From CAYNWK01 sp964400875 (GTDB lineage: Bacteria > Chloroflexota > Anaerolineae > Anaerolineales > UBA4823): a stretch of 64,000 nucleotides of DNA. Numbering within the stretch: the first letter of the stretch is position 1; the number at the start of each line of letters is the position of its first letter. The notes under the pieces were generated by a model. That model did no database searches, was not told the DNA's origin, and worked only from the letters and a program-made list of their open reading frames with translations. Positions 17,371 to 25,596 of this stretch are shown piece by piece. The stretch covers positions 36,890 through 100,889 of the forward strand of contig CAYNWK010000003.1 in NCBI GenBank assembly GCA_964400875.1, read 5' to 3'. The position numbers were made by a program, and so were the translations under genes.

Positions 17371-17464
17371 TAGAAGCTACGCAGTTTACTAGGAAAGCGA
17401 GGGTGTTTTGGCGGGCGTCGCCCGCTAAAACATCCCCGACTCTTCCCAAGTTACCCTGACCTAA
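17371..17464 (+). repeat. dispersed palindromic element, copy C
   Basis: Left end TAGAAGCTACGCAGTTTACT, right end TTCCCAAGTTACC...CCTAA. Centre TGTTTTGGCGGGC / GCCCGCTAAAACA. It fills the space between the convergent PAP2 and isomerase genes and may serve as their shared terminator. Confidence 0.8.
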
Positions 17465-17467
17465 CGC

Positions 17468-18529
17468 TCAGACGGCCTGGCTCATTTCCATTTTAAACCC
17501 TTCGATGGTTTCGACCGGGGTGGGGTCCACTCCGTAAGCCATCGCCAGGTAATAAGCCGTGTAGTCGCCGAAGTGCAGCGCGGTCCACAGGTGGGCCAGC
17601 GCGCTGTCTCCCTGCGCGTCGATGAAATCGGTGTTCAGACCTTCCAGCATGAAAGTCTTCTTGGTCAGCTCCGTGCGCAGCAGGTTGCGGGTGTGGTAGG
17701 AAGGCGCGCGCAGAAAGAGCGCCAGCGTGTGCGCCAGGGCCTCTCCGGGATTGTGCAGGCCGGCCAGCGTGTTGTGGTCCGCTTCAGGCAAGCCTTCGAA
17801 CTGCGCCCAGGCTTTGGCCACCTCGCTGATCTGTCCCTTCCAGCGCCGGGCTACCGGCTCCAGGATGTCGGCCCCGAAGATCGCCACCCAGCGCCCGAGA
17901 ATCTGCCCGGCGATGCGCTTGGCCGGGTTTTGCACCACCGGCGTATCCGCCTTCAGGCTTTCCTGCTGGGCGCACATGCTCGCCACCGCTCCCTCTAGTT
18001 CAGCGCCCGAGTCGGGGATCAGACCCAACCGGGTGCAGGCTGCCAGCAGCAAGCCGAAGGAGTAACCCACCGCGGCGCGCGGCTGCCCGGCGTGTTCGAA
18101 GCGCCATAAGGCGGCCCCAACCTGCCCGGCCTTTTCGGCCAACTGGCCCCCGGTGGTGACAGCCAGGATGCGGCAGCCGTTGGCGACGGCGCGGTCGAAG
18201 GACGAGAGCGTTTCTTCGGTGTTGCCGGAGTGCGAGGAGGCGATCACCAGGGTGCCCTGCCCCGAGGCCCAGGCCGGCAGGTCATAGTTGCGCTGCACAA
18301 TGATGGGCGCCGTCCCCAACGGCCCGGCGTAAGCGGCCAGTAACTCCGCGCCGATGGCCGAGCCGCCCATACCGGTGATCAACACGCGCTCGATGCCCTG
18401 CCAGTCCGGCAGCGGCAAGCGCCCTCCCAGCTCCCAGGCCTGCGCAAGCTGGTCGGGCAAGCCATCGATCTCGGAGAGCATGTTTTGGGGGTCTAATTCT
18501 TTAAAAGTTCCTACGTCATCCAGATTCAT
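17468..18529 (-). CDS. bifunctional phosphoglucose/phosphomannose isomerase
   Basis: 353-aa SIS-domain enzyme that interconverts fructose 6-phosphate with glucose 6-phosphate and mannose 6-phosphate. Features: MGGSAIGAELLAAY (sugar-phosphate loop), SSHSGNTEETLSSF (SIS core), VTTGGQLAEKA, and near the C-terminus EADHNTLAGL with the catalytic His of this small PGI/PMI family found in archaea and some bacteria. The ATG overlaps the rsmI stop as ATGA. It supplies glucose 6-phosphate for the zwf route and mannose 6-phosphate for glycan synthesis; no classical pgi is seen in the window. Confidence 0.88.
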   Translation of the reverse strand: MNLDDVGTFKELDPQNMLSEIDGLPDQLAQAWELGGRLPLPDWQGIERVLITGMGGSAIGAELLAAYAGPLGTAPIIVQRNYDLPAWASGQGTLVIASSHSGNTEETLSSFDRAVANGCRILAVTTGGQLAEKAGQVGAALWRFEHAGQPRAAVGYSFGLLLAACTRLGLIPDSGAELEGAVASMCAQQESLKADTPVVQNPAKRIAGQILGRWVAIFGADILEPVARRWKGQISEVAKAWAQFEGLPEADHNTLAGLHNPGEALAHTLALFLRAPSYHTRNLLRTELTKKTFMLEGLNTDFIDAQGDSALAHLWTALHFGDYTAYYLAMAYGVDPTPVETIEGFKMEMSQAV

Positions 18530-19359
18530 TCATTTTCCTCCTTCTGGTTTAACAAGCGGCGGTACACCTCCCGGCGGGGCCAGCCCGACTCGGCCGCCAG
18601 CTGGCTGGCGATTTGGGAGGGCGGGTCATCCTGGCCCAGCGCTTCCCGTAAGGCTGCGTTCAGCCGCTGCTCGGGCCAGCGCTCACCGTTCGCAGCCCGC
18701 CCGGCGACCACCAGGGTAAACTCGCCGCGCGGCTCGACGGCGCTGAAGTGCGCCCGCAGCGTTTCCAGGTCGCCGCGCAAGATCTCCTCGTGCAGCTTGG
18801 TCAGCTCGCGGGCTACGGCGACCTGCCGGTCCCCAAGCACCGCGGCCAGGTCTTCCAGGGCCTCCGTCAGCCGGTGGGGCGTTTCCAGGAAGATCAGCGT
18901 ATAGGGCAGCGCCTCAACCGCTTCCAGCAAACTGCGCCGCTGGGCTTTTTTGCGGGGCAGGTAGCCCAGGTAGACGAAAGCGTCGGTGGGCAAGCCGGAA
19001 GCCACCAGCGCAGCCAGCGGCGCGCTCGGTCCGGGGATTGGGCTGACCGTGTGCCCGGCCGCCAGGGCAGCGCTGACCAGTTCGTAGCCAGGATCGTTGA
19101 GCGCCGGCGTGCCTGCGTCCGAGATCAGGGCTACATCCCCGGCCTCCAGGGCAGCCAGGACCTGCTCCATCCGGCCGCGCCCGCTGTGTTCGTGGTAGCT
19201 GGTCTGGGGGGTCTCGACCCCGAAATGTTTCAGCAGCCTCCCGCTGTGACGGGTGTCTTCCGCGGCGATCAACGCGGCTTCGCGCAGCACGCGCAGCGCC
19301 CGGGCGCTGATGTCCTCTAAATTGCCAATCGGTGTCGCCACCAGGTACAGCGTGCCCAT
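18526..19359 (-). CDS. rsmI: 16S rRNA (cytidine-1402-2'-O)-methyltransferase
   Basis: SAM-dependent methyltransferase of the SpoU-unrelated tetrapyrrole-methylase fold that modifies C1402 of 16S rRNA. 277 aa, full length. Begins MGTLYLVATPIGNLEDISARALRVLREA, with AAEDTRHSGRLL, ISDAGTPALNDPGYELV (SAM site), PGPSAPLAALVASGLPTDAFVYLGYLPRKKAQR and LIFLETPHRL, all hallmark stretches. It is followed by the isomerase with a 4-nt overlap. Confidence 0.96.
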   Translation of the reverse strand: MGTLYLVATPIGNLEDISARALRVLREAALIAAEDTRHSGRLLKHFGVETPQTSYHEHSGRGRMEQVLAALEAGDVALISDAGTPALNDPGYELVSAALAAGHTVSPIPGPSAPLAALVASGLPTDAFVYLGYLPRKKAQRRSLLEAVEALPYTLIFLETPHRLTEALEDLAAVLGDRQVAVARELTKLHEEILRGDLETLRAHFSAVEPRGEFTLVVAGRAANGERWPEQRLNAALREALGQDDPPSQIASQLAAESGWPRREVYRRLLNQKEENE

Positions 19360-19434
19360 AAATCCGCTTGATCGTCTCAGTCGTTCGAGGTTGGTTTTCG
19401 GGGGAACCGGGCTTGCCGGTTGCTCATGCGGCGC

Positions 19435-20511
19435 TTACGGAATTTGCCAGGTGAGGAACTGCAGGCCGAGGGTGCCCGCCTGGCTGTCGAAGGCGGTGAC
19501 CTGGGCCCAACCGGGCAGAGCCAGGCTAGTGCGGTAGCACAGATAGGTTCCCACGGGCAGAGAGGCTTCGATCCCCAGCGGCGCGCCCAGCAGCGACTGC
19601 CCCTTACAGTCAGTCATGCTCGGCTGCTCGCCGCCGAAGACGCCGAACTGGGCGCCTGAAGAGGGCGCCGCCGCCAGACCCAGGTCGCCGGACTGGAAGA
19701 TCAAATCGATATCCCCGGCATTGACCTCTCCGCTGTCCAGGTCTACCCCTTCGTCGAGCTGCAAGCTGACCGATCCGCTGGCCTGCACGACTTCGGTGGG
19801 CGATGCCGTGGGCGTTTCTTCCGCAGATGGGCTGGTAGGCGCCTGGGTGGCCGAAGCCACCACCACGATGCGCACCCAGAAGGCTAAGTCACCGTTGGGG
19901 CCGATCCCGAAGAGCGCTCCGGCCTCGTCGCGTAGTTTCCAGTTGCTCTGGTAGGTCCCGGCTTCGGCGGGCGCGACCATATCCACGGAAAGCTCCACCG
20001 TTTGCCCGGGTTCGACGCTGGTTCCCAACGGGACGCTGTCCGGCGCGCCCATTTTTTCGCCGGAAAACCACACCAGGTCGAAGGCCGGCGTCCAAGTGCA
20101 AGCGCCGGCGTTTTCCAGGCGCCAGGTCTTGGTGAAGGTTTCCCCCGGGTCCAGTTCGGTGTCGTCCGGAATGGACACGTCGATGGGGAAACCCGGCGAA
20201 GCTTGAGCGCAGTTGCTCCCTGGACCGGTCACCGGGGGCGGGGTGGCGGTCGGCTCGCTGGTCGTGACCACCGTCTCCGCCGTCGGCGTCGCCGTCGCCA
20301 CACCGCTGTCGGTTGGGGCCGGCGTGTTGCTGGCCAGCGGCGTCTGGGCCACAGCTTCGGTCAGCTTGGCTTCGACGGTCTGGTACGCTTGGGTGACGTT
20401 CAGGGTGGGCGTACCGGAAGCGCTGGCCGGCATATTGCAGCCCACCAGGGTCAAGCAGAGCAGCGCCGCGATCACCCCGCCGATCGTTAAATAGCTCGGG
20501 TAAATTTTCAT
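19435..20511 (-). CDS. lipoprotein with NBR1-type (four-tryptophan) Ig-like domain
   Basis: 358 aa. The N-terminus MKIYPSYLTIGGVIAALLCLTLVGC is a lipoprotein signal with lipobox LVGC. A Thr/Ala/Pro-rich linker follows (about 30-100). Then FPIDVSIPDDTELDPGETFTKTWRLENAGACTWTPAFDLVWFSGEKMG...AGTYQSNWKLRDEAGALFGIGPNGDLAFWVRI is the NBR1/FW domain, recognisable by its TKTW-LEN-G-C-W pattern. A second Pro/Thr linker leads to a C-terminal beta domain with two Cys (SMTDCKGQ, TYLCYR). The protein should sit on the outer face of the membrane. In eukaryotes the FW domain acts in selective autophagy; its bacterial role is open. Confidence 0.82.
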   Translation of the reverse strand: MKIYPSYLTIGGVIAALLCLTLVGCNMPASASGTPTLNVTQAYQTVEAKLTEAVAQTPLASNTPAPTDSGVATATPTAETVVTTSEPTATPPPVTGPGSNCAQASPGFPIDVSIPDDTELDPGETFTKTWRLENAGACTWTPAFDLVWFSGEKMGAPDSVPLGTSVEPGQTVELSVDMVAPAEAGTYQSNWKLRDEAGALFGIGPNGDLAFWVRIVVVASATQAPTSPSAEETPTASPTEVVQASGSVSLQLDEGVDLDSGEVNAGDIDLIFQSGDLGLAAAPSSGAQFGVFGGEQPSMTDCKGQSLLGAPLGIEASLPVGTYLCYRTSLALPGWAQVTAFDSQAGTLGLQFLTWQIP

Positions 20512-20530
20512 CAGAAATTGTGCCTGGATT

Positions 20531-21673
20531 CTACCGCGTTTCTATGCCCACCTGCGCGGCGAGTAAGTGAGCGATCTCCCGGGCGGCCTGAGGCCGCGCC
20601 AGCCGGTGGGCGGCCGCGGCGGCCTGACGGTGTTTACCCGGGTGCGACAGCCAGTCCGCCAGCGCAGCGACGATCTCGTCGGTTCGCGGCGCCCAGACCC
20701 CTGCCCCTTGGGAGGTGACGTAGCTGACGTTGCCTTCTTCCTGTCCGGGCAGCCGGCTGTACAGGATCAGCGGTAAACCGGCGTTAAAGGCCTCGCTGAT
20801 CGTACCCGGGCCTGCCTTGGTCACCAGGATGTCGGCAGCTTGCATGAAGTCCGGCATCCGCCGTACAAAACCATAGATATAGGTGTGTTCGGGCCAGGAG
20901 TGGCTTTCCAGCCTGGCTTTGAGGTCTTTATTCCGGCCGGTGATCACCGCCAGGCCGGCGGGCAGGCCCGCTTTGGCAATGGCGCGGGCGGTCTTCTCCA
21001 ATGGCCCCATGCCTTCACCACCCCCGACCAGCAAAATCATCGGCCGGTCCGTGTTCCATTCCAGGCGGGCTCGGATCGTCCTACGGTCCCCGGCCGGCTG
21101 GCAGAATCGGTCGGCGACAGGCAAGCCGATCACCCGCATCTGCTCGGCTTTCATGCCGAACTTGATCGCTCGTCGGTAGGCGGCGCTCGTCGGCACAACG
21201 CACAGATCGACGTGCGGGTGATACCAGAAAGCATGCACCGTGACTAAATCGGTAACCACCGTGATGAAGGGCGGATGCTTTTTGCCCAGGGCGCGCAAAG
21301 CCGGGGCGTTCGCCAGCGGGTGCAGCGAGACGATCAGGTCGCTGGGGCGGCGTTCGACCAGCTTGCGCATCTGCCGGCGCAAGTAGGGCCAGCTGGTGGC
21401 GGCCAGCAGCCGCGCCCGCCGGCTGCCGTCGCTAAGACGGTAGCCCACTCCCCAGGCCTGCGGGACCCGGGAGAGGCGCGCGTAAAACTCCGGGGCGCGA
21501 TTCAGGGGTTGGGGAGCGTATTCCTTAAAAATGTCGACCATTTCGGTGGTGAAGTGGCCGTCATATTCCAGGTTTAGGGCTTCGATAATCGCTTCGGTGG
21601 CGCTGCGATGTCCTCCCCCCGTATCGGAGAACAAGAAGAGGATGTGCGCACGCTCAGGCGGCGTTTGGCTCAT
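20531..21673 (-). CDS. MGDG synthase/UgtP-like glycosyltransferase (GT28)
   Basis: 380-aa GT-B glycosyltransferase. HILFLFSDTGGGHRSATEAIIEAL at the start is the MGDG-synthase N-terminal motif, and the C-terminal half has ILLVGGGEGMGPLEKTARAIA...DILVTKAGPGTISEAFNAGLPLILYSRLPGQEEGNVSYV, the GT28 nucleotide-sugar site. Expected reaction: transfer of a galactose or glucose from the UDP-sugar to diacylglycerol, making a membrane glycolipid. It overlaps the upstream DUF951 gene by 20 nt and is followed by the NBR1-Ig lipoprotein 19 nt downstream. Confidence 0.85.
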   Translation of the reverse strand: MSQTPPERAHILFLFSDTGGGHRSATEAIIEALNLEYDGHFTTEMVDIFKEYAPQPLNRAPEFYARLSRVPQAWGVGYRLSDGSRRARLLAATSWPYLRRQMRKLVERRPSDLIVSLHPLANAPALRALGKKHPPFITVVTDLVTVHAFWYHPHVDLCVVPTSAAYRRAIKFGMKAEQMRVIGLPVADRFCQPAGDRRTIRARLEWNTDRPMILLVGGGEGMGPLEKTARAIAKAGLPAGLAVITGRNKDLKARLESHSWPEHTYIYGFVRRMPDFMQAADILVTKAGPGTISEAFNAGLPLILYSRLPGQEEGNVSYVTSQGAGVWAPRTDEIVAALADWLSHPGKHRQAAAAAHRLARPQAAREIAHLLAAQVGIETR

Positions 21674-21863
21674 CTTCAGGTTTCTGGCGGATCGCTTTCA
21701 ATTGGTGGGATAACTTCCGTCTCGTCAGCAGCACCCGCCGGCCGCACTGTGTGCATTCGAGGCCGATATCTGCGCCTAGCCGTACGATTTTCCATTCATA
21801 ACTCCCGCACGGATGCGGCTTGCGCAGGCGCACGACATCATCCAATTGCAAGTCTGGCAGCAT
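21654..21863 (-). CDS. DUF951 family protein
   Basis: 69-aa protein, MLPDLQLDDVVRLRKPHPCGSYEWKIVRLGADIGLECTQCGRRVLLTRRKLSHQLKAI. The D-V-V-R-L-R-K-P-H-P-C-G pattern and the later C-T-Q-C-G are the DUF951 signature; three Cys and one His suggest a small metal site. A much longer in-frame reading to 22070 is an artefact lying over the opposite-strand protease gene. Start ATG 21863 is 7 nt after a TATAAT and has no ribosome site, so the mRNA is probably leaderless. It overlaps the glycosyltransferase by 20 nt. Function unknown. Confidence 0.88.
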   Translation of the reverse strand: MLPDLQLDDVVRLRKPHPCGSYEWKIVRLGADIGLECTQCGRRVLLTRRKLSHQLKAIRQKPEDEPNAA

Positions 21864-21870
21864 GCCAGGG

Positions 21871-21893
21871 ATTATATCACGGGGTGGTATAAT
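21871..21893. promoter_or_regulatory. palindromic divergent promoter of DUF951 and the site-2 protease
   Basis: ATTATATCAC-GGG-GTGGTATAAT: two extended -10 boxes (TGATATAAT on minus, TGGTATAAT on plus) placed back to back with 3 bp between the arms. The minus box is 7 nt from ATG 21863, the plus box 18 nt from ATG 21912. No -35 boxes are clear on either side. Confidence 0.65.
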
Positions 21894-21911
21894 CCCCGTT
21901 AAGGCCCCATT

Positions 21912-22565
21912 ATGTTCATGAATCTTGACCTTCCAACCATCATCGCCCGTGTATTTGTGCTGATCACGGCGTTTTCCGTGCACGAATTCGCCCATGCCTG
22001 GACGGCGGATATGTTCGGCGACCGCACGCCGCGCATGAACGGGCGCCTGACCCTGAATCCCCTGTCCCACCTGGACCCAATTGGCTCGCTGATGTTGCTA
22101 GTCGCCGGTTTTGGGTGGGCCAAGCCTGTCGAGGTCAACCCATATGCGCTCAGCCGCAGTTCACCGGCGGCGATGATGTGGGTCTCCCTGGCGGGGCCGG
22201 CTTCGAATTTAATCATGGCGGTGATCGGCGCCATCCCGTTCCGCCTGGGGCTGATTTCCGCTTCCGGCGCGATATTCAACCCTGGGCAGATCCTGCCGTC
22301 GGTGGACAAACTGCTCTACGAATTCGTCTTCATCAACCTGATCCTGATGCTTTTCAACCTGCTCCCCATCGCCCCGCTAGACGGCGAGAAGATCGCCTTG
22401 TATTTCTTCCCGCCCTCCGTGGCGCGCGTGGTCGAACAGATCCGCCCGTACGGGCCGCTGATCTTGCTGGCTTTGATTTTCCTAGGCCCCACTGTGGGCG
22501 TCGATATCTTCGGCTGGATCCTGGTGCCGCCCCTGCGGGCGCTGATGAACCTATTGATCGGATGA
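21912..22565 (+). CDS. site-2 protease family (M50) membrane metalloprotease
   Basis: 217-aa membrane protein with about five helices. The zinc motif HEFAH is in helix 1 (VHEFAHAWTAD) and the third ligand motif NLLPIAPLDG lies near residue 150; GWAKPVEVNP and the AGPASNLIM loop are typical of the short, PDZ-less S2P subgroup. It cuts substrates inside the membrane; the target is not known. ATG 21912 is used, with ATG 21918 possible. The stop overlaps the next ATG (ATGA). Confidence 0.92.
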   Translation: MFMNLDLPTIIARVFVLITAFSVHEFAHAWTADMFGDRTPRMNGRLTLNPLSHLDPIGSLMLLVAGFGWAKPVEVNPYALSRSSPAAMMWVSLAGPASNLIMAVIGAIPFRLGLISASGAIFNPGQILPSVDKLLYEFVFINLILMLFNLLPIAPLDGEKIALYFFPPSVARVVEQIRPYGPLILLALIFLGPTVGVDIFGWILVPPLRALMNLLIG

Positions 22566-23119
22566 ACCCGGCGCGATTACTGTACCGCACCCGCCAATTC
22601 TGGCAGGCCCTCGGGGCAACGCACTCGCCGGAAGACCTGGCATTCGCTCAGCGACTGCTTACCCCCGCCCAGCTGGCGCTCTTTTACAGGATGCAGCCGG
22701 CAGAACAGGCGCACAGCCTGCGGGTGGCCCGCGATCTGCTGGCACAGGGTGAGGAGCATCCGGATTTATTAGTAGCGGCCTTGCTGCACGATGTGGGCAA
22801 GAGCCGTTTTCCTTTAAGCTTGTGGGAGCGCGTGCTGATCGTGCTGGTCAGGGCGATCTGCCCGGGCTGCCTGCGGCGCTGGGGCCGACTCGAAGCGGGG
22901 ACGAGCTCGTCCGGAGAGCCGCTGCGGTTTGGTTGGCGGCACCCTTTCATCGTCGCTGAAACCCACCCGGAATGGGGCGCACGAATGGCGGCGGAAGCAG
23001 GAGCGTCTCCACTGGGCGCCGCGCTCATCCGGCGGCACCAGGAGGCGCTCCCCGGAAAGGGCGGCGCGTTGGAAGACTGCTTGCTGCGGAAATTACAGGC
23101 AGTAGACGATCAGAATTGA
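22562..23119 (+). CDS. HD-domain protein
   Basis: 185 aa from ATG 22562, which overlaps the protease stop as ATGA. The metal-binding core is seen as AEQAHSLRVARDLL, then AALLHDVGKSR (HD), WRHPFIVAETHPEWGARMA and AALIRRHQE, the order expected of a metal-dependent phosphohydrolase. No fused signalling domain. The substrate (nucleotide or other phosphate ester) is unknown. A basic, partly hydrophobic insert (LWERVLIVLVRAICPGCLRRW) follows HDVGK and could contact the membrane. Confidence 0.82.
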   Translation: MNPARLLYRTRQFWQALGATHSPEDLAFAQRLLTPAQLALFYRMQPAEQAHSLRVARDLLAQGEEHPDLLVAALLHDVGKSRFPLSLWERVLIVLVRAICPGCLRRWGRLEAGTSSSGEPLRFGWRHPFIVAETHPEWGARMAAEAGASPLGAALIRRHQEALPGKGGALEDCLLRKLQAVDDQN

Positions 23120-23128
23120 GGTATGCAG

Positions 23129-24118
23129 ATGACCGTCCAAATTACCATCGTTGGACTAGGACAAATCGGCTGTTCGGTTGGGCTGGCTTTAGCCGAACAC
23201 ACGGAATTGGTCCACCGGATCGGCCACGACAAGGACATGAGCGTCGCCAGGCATGCCGAGAAGCAGGGAGCTCTGGACAAGGTTTTGTTCAACTTGTCCA
23301 GCGCGGTGCGGGAGGCCGACATCGTGCTGCTTTCTCTGCCCATGGATCAGATCCAGGACACGCTCACCCTGATTGCGGATGACCTGAAAGACGGCGCGGT
23401 GGTTATGGACACCGGGCCGGTTAAAGAGGTGGTCGCCGGCTGGGCGCAAGAAACTCTCCCAGAAGGCCGTTACTACCTGGGACTTACCCCAGTGTTGAAC
23501 CCGGCTTACCTCCACGAGTTGGAGTCCGGCGTCGTCGCCGCGCATCCAGACTTGTTTAAAGGGGGGATGCTCGCCATCGTGTCGCCTCCCGGCACTCCTT
23601 CGGAAGCGATCAAATTGGGTGCCGACCTGACCCGCTTGCTGGGCGCCGATCCGTTTTTCGTCGATCCACTGGAGATGGATGGCCTCATGGCTACCTCCCA
23701 CGTCCTGCCGCAGCTTATGGCGGCTGCTCTGCTCAATGCAACCGTGGATCAACCTGGCTGGCGCGAGGGGCGGAAAGTCGCCGGGCGCGCCTACGCCGAG
23801 GCCACCAGCCCCATCGTCCATCCCACCGCGACGGAGAGCCTGAGCGCATCGGCCATGCTCAACGGGGAAAACGTGGTGCGCGCCATCGACGGCGTGATCG
23901 CCGCCTTGCAGGCCTTGCGATCCGATATCGCTGAGAGGCGGGTCGATGAATTATCCGCGCGGCTGGCCCGCGCCCGCCGCGGCCGAGAGAACTGGTGGTC
24001 GCAGCGCCAGACGGCCAACTGGGAAGGCGAGGAGGTGCAACCGGAGGATCTACCCAAGGTTGGTGAATGGCTCGGGCGCATGATGGGATTCAGGAGCCGA
24101 CCCGACGAGGAAGATTAA
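23129..24118 (+). CDS. tyrA: prephenate dehydrogenase family protein
   Basis: NAD(P)-dependent enzyme of tyrosine synthesis (prephenate to 4-hydroxyphenylpyruvate). The Rossmann motif GLGQIGCSVGLAL begins at residue 7, followed by DIVLLSLPMDQI and MDTGPVKEVV, typical of TyrA. The C-terminal helical domain has SHVLPQLMAAALLNATV (family S-H-x-P-H/Q) where the dehydrogenase usually has a His. ATG 23129 is preferred because GAGG lies 8 nt upstream; ATG 23123 is 9 nt after the HD stop region. 329 aa. Other family members act on arogenate, so the exact substrate is uncertain. Confidence 0.75.
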   Translation: MTVQITIVGLGQIGCSVGLALAEHTELVHRIGHDKDMSVARHAEKQGALDKVLFNLSSAVREADIVLLSLPMDQIQDTLTLIADDLKDGAVVMDTGPVKEVVAGWAQETLPEGRYYLGLTPVLNPAYLHELESGVVAAHPDLFKGGMLAIVSPPGTPSEAIKLGADLTRLLGADPFFVDPLEMDGLMATSHVLPQLMAAALLNATVDQPGWREGRKVAGRAYAEATSPIVHPTATESLSASAMLNGENVVRAIDGVIAALQALRSDIAERRVDELSARLARARRGRENWWSQRQTANWEGEEVQPEDLPKVGEWLGRMMGFRSRPDEED

Positions 24119-24177
24119 AGCTTGTAGAGTGAAGCTTGCGCTGCTTATCAGCTCAAGTTACACCCATAAAATAATCA

Positions 24178-24257
24178 TAGGAGAGACGCACTTGAGGAAG
24201 GAAGGGGGCGTGGGCTGGCAAACGCCCTCAATCTCCCGGCGAACTGCGTAACTCCTA
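24178..24257 (-). repeat. dispersed palindromic element, copy D (inverted)
   Basis: Left end TAGGAGAGACGCACTTGAGG, right end CCCGGCGAACTGCGTAACTCCTA: the two arms are near-perfect inverted repeats. The centre GGGCGTGGGC...ACGCCC is less regular than in other copies. It lies between tyrA and kbl. Confidence 0.85.
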
Positions 24258-24274
24258 AACCTGTGAGGAGCCGC

Positions 24275-25456
24275 ATGACGAAAAAACTGCAATGGATCGA
24301 AGATGAGCTCGACAACCTGAAAGAATCCGGGCTGTATAACCGGATCCGCACGCTGAGTTCGCCCCAGGGCGCCTGGTTAGTCGTCGACGGGCAGCGCGTG
24401 CTCAATTTTTGCTCCAACAACTATTTGGGGTTGGCCAACCATCCCCAGATCACGGCGGCAGCTCGCACGGCGATCCAGGAGTACGGCGTTGGCCCGGCTG
24501 CCGTGCGCACCATCGCCGGCACCATGCGCCTGCACGAGCAGTTGGAACAGCGCCTGGCGAATTTCAAGGGCGTGCAGTCGGCGATCACGTTCCAGTCCGG
24601 CTTTAACGCCAACCTGGGCGCCATTCCCGCCCTGGTCGGGCGGGGCGACGCCATCTTCTCCGATGAACTCAACCACGCCAGCATCATCGACGGCTCACGG
24701 CTCTCCCGGGCCGACATCGTCCGCTACGCTCACTGCGATCCTGAGGACCTCCAGCGCCAGCTGAAGGACAAACGCGGCGATTACACCCGCGCTATGGTGA
24801 TCTCCGACGGCGTCTTCAGTATGGACGGCGATGTGGCCCCCCTGGACGAGATCTACGCCGTGAGCAAGGATTACGACACCATTCTGATGGTCGATGACGC
24901 CCACGGGGAAGGGGTGCTGGGCAAAGGCGGGCGCGGTATCGTCGATCACTTCAGCCTGCACGGCAAAGTAGACGTCGAAGTGGGTACGCTTTCCAAAGCT
25001 TTTGGCGTTGTCGGCGGCGTGGTGGCCGGGGATCCCCTGGTAGTCGAGTGGCTGCGCCAGCGCGGCCGGCCCTTCCTGTTCTCCTCCGCCATGACCGTCC
25101 CCGACGTAGCCGCCTGCATCGCCGCCCTGGACATCCTGGAAGAATCCACCGAGCTGGTCGACCGCCTGTGGGAGAACGCCCGGTATTTCAAGGCCGAGAT
25201 GAAGCGCCTGGGTTTCGACACCGGCAAGAGCACCACGCCGATCACGCCGATCATGCTAGGCGAGGCCCCGCTGGCGCAGCAGTTCAGCCGCGCGCTGTTC
25301 GAAGCCGGCGTTTTCGCTACCGCCATTGGCTACCCCACGGTGCCCCAGGGCAAGGCGCGCATCCGGGTGATGCTCTCGGCTGCCCACCAGGAAGAGGACC
25401 TGGCCCGCGGCTTGGAGGCTTTCGCCAGCGTGGGCCGAGATCTGGGCGTGATTTAG
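24275..25456 (+). CDS. kbl: glycine C-acetyltransferase / 2-amino-3-oxobutyrate CoA ligase-like (AOS family)
   Basis: 393-aa PLP enzyme of the alpha-oxoamine synthase family, which condenses acyl-CoA with an amino acid. Start ATG 24275 with GAGGAG upstream. Motifs: FCSNNYLGLANHP, GVGPAAVRTIAGTMRLHEQLE, FQSGFNANLGAIPAL, FSDELNHASIIDGSRLSRA, VISDGVFSMDGDVAPLDEI, MVDDAHGEGVLGKGGRG and VGTLSKAFGVVGG, where the Lys after S binds PLP. The SRLSRA and HGEG forms favour Kbl over BioF, but with no biotin genes nearby the choice cannot be final. A strong hairpin-T terminator follows. Confidence 0.85.
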   Translation: MTKKLQWIEDELDNLKESGLYNRIRTLSSPQGAWLVVDGQRVLNFCSNNYLGLANHPQITAAARTAIQEYGVGPAAVRTIAGTMRLHEQLEQRLANFKGVQSAITFQSGFNANLGAIPALVGRGDAIFSDELNHASIIDGSRLSRADIVRYAHCDPEDLQRQLKDKRGDYTRAMVISDGVFSMDGDVAPLDEIYAVSKDYDTILMVDDAHGEGVLGKGGRGIVDHFSLHGKVDVEVGTLSKAFGVVGGVVAGDPLVVEWLRQRGRPFLFSSAMTVPDVAACIAALDILEESTELVDRLWENARYFKAEMKRLGFDTGKSTTPITPIMLGEAPLAQQFSRALFEAGVFATAIGYPTVPQGKARIRVMLSAAHQEEDLARGLEAFASVGRDLGVI

Positions 25457-25461
25457 TTCGG

Positions 25462-25523
25462 ACTTACGCGCTTGAGGGAAGAATAGGTCAACCCCGTGTG
25501 CACGGGTACACACGGGGTTGACC
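25462..25523. terminator. kbl terminator built from one arm of the palindromic family (copy E)
   Basis: The arm ACTTACGCGCTTGAGGGAAGAA (25462-25483) matches the right arm of other copies in inverted orientation. It is followed by a perfect 15-bp stem, GGTCAACCCCGTGTG / CACACGGGGTTGACC (25486-25523), and TTTT. The second arm is absent. Functionally an intrinsic terminator for kbl. Confidence 0.8.
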
Positions 25524-25596
25524 TTTTGCTTCGAATGAGGAGAGTGAGAGAGGAGCGATGAAACTACTTTGAAACTACGATGTGCCTGCGCTGTTG

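Noticed and set aside
21864..22070. N-terminal extension of the DUF951 protein
   Set aside because: The extra residues lie over the start of the opposite-strand protease gene and have no DUF951 similarity; the family core begins at 21863.
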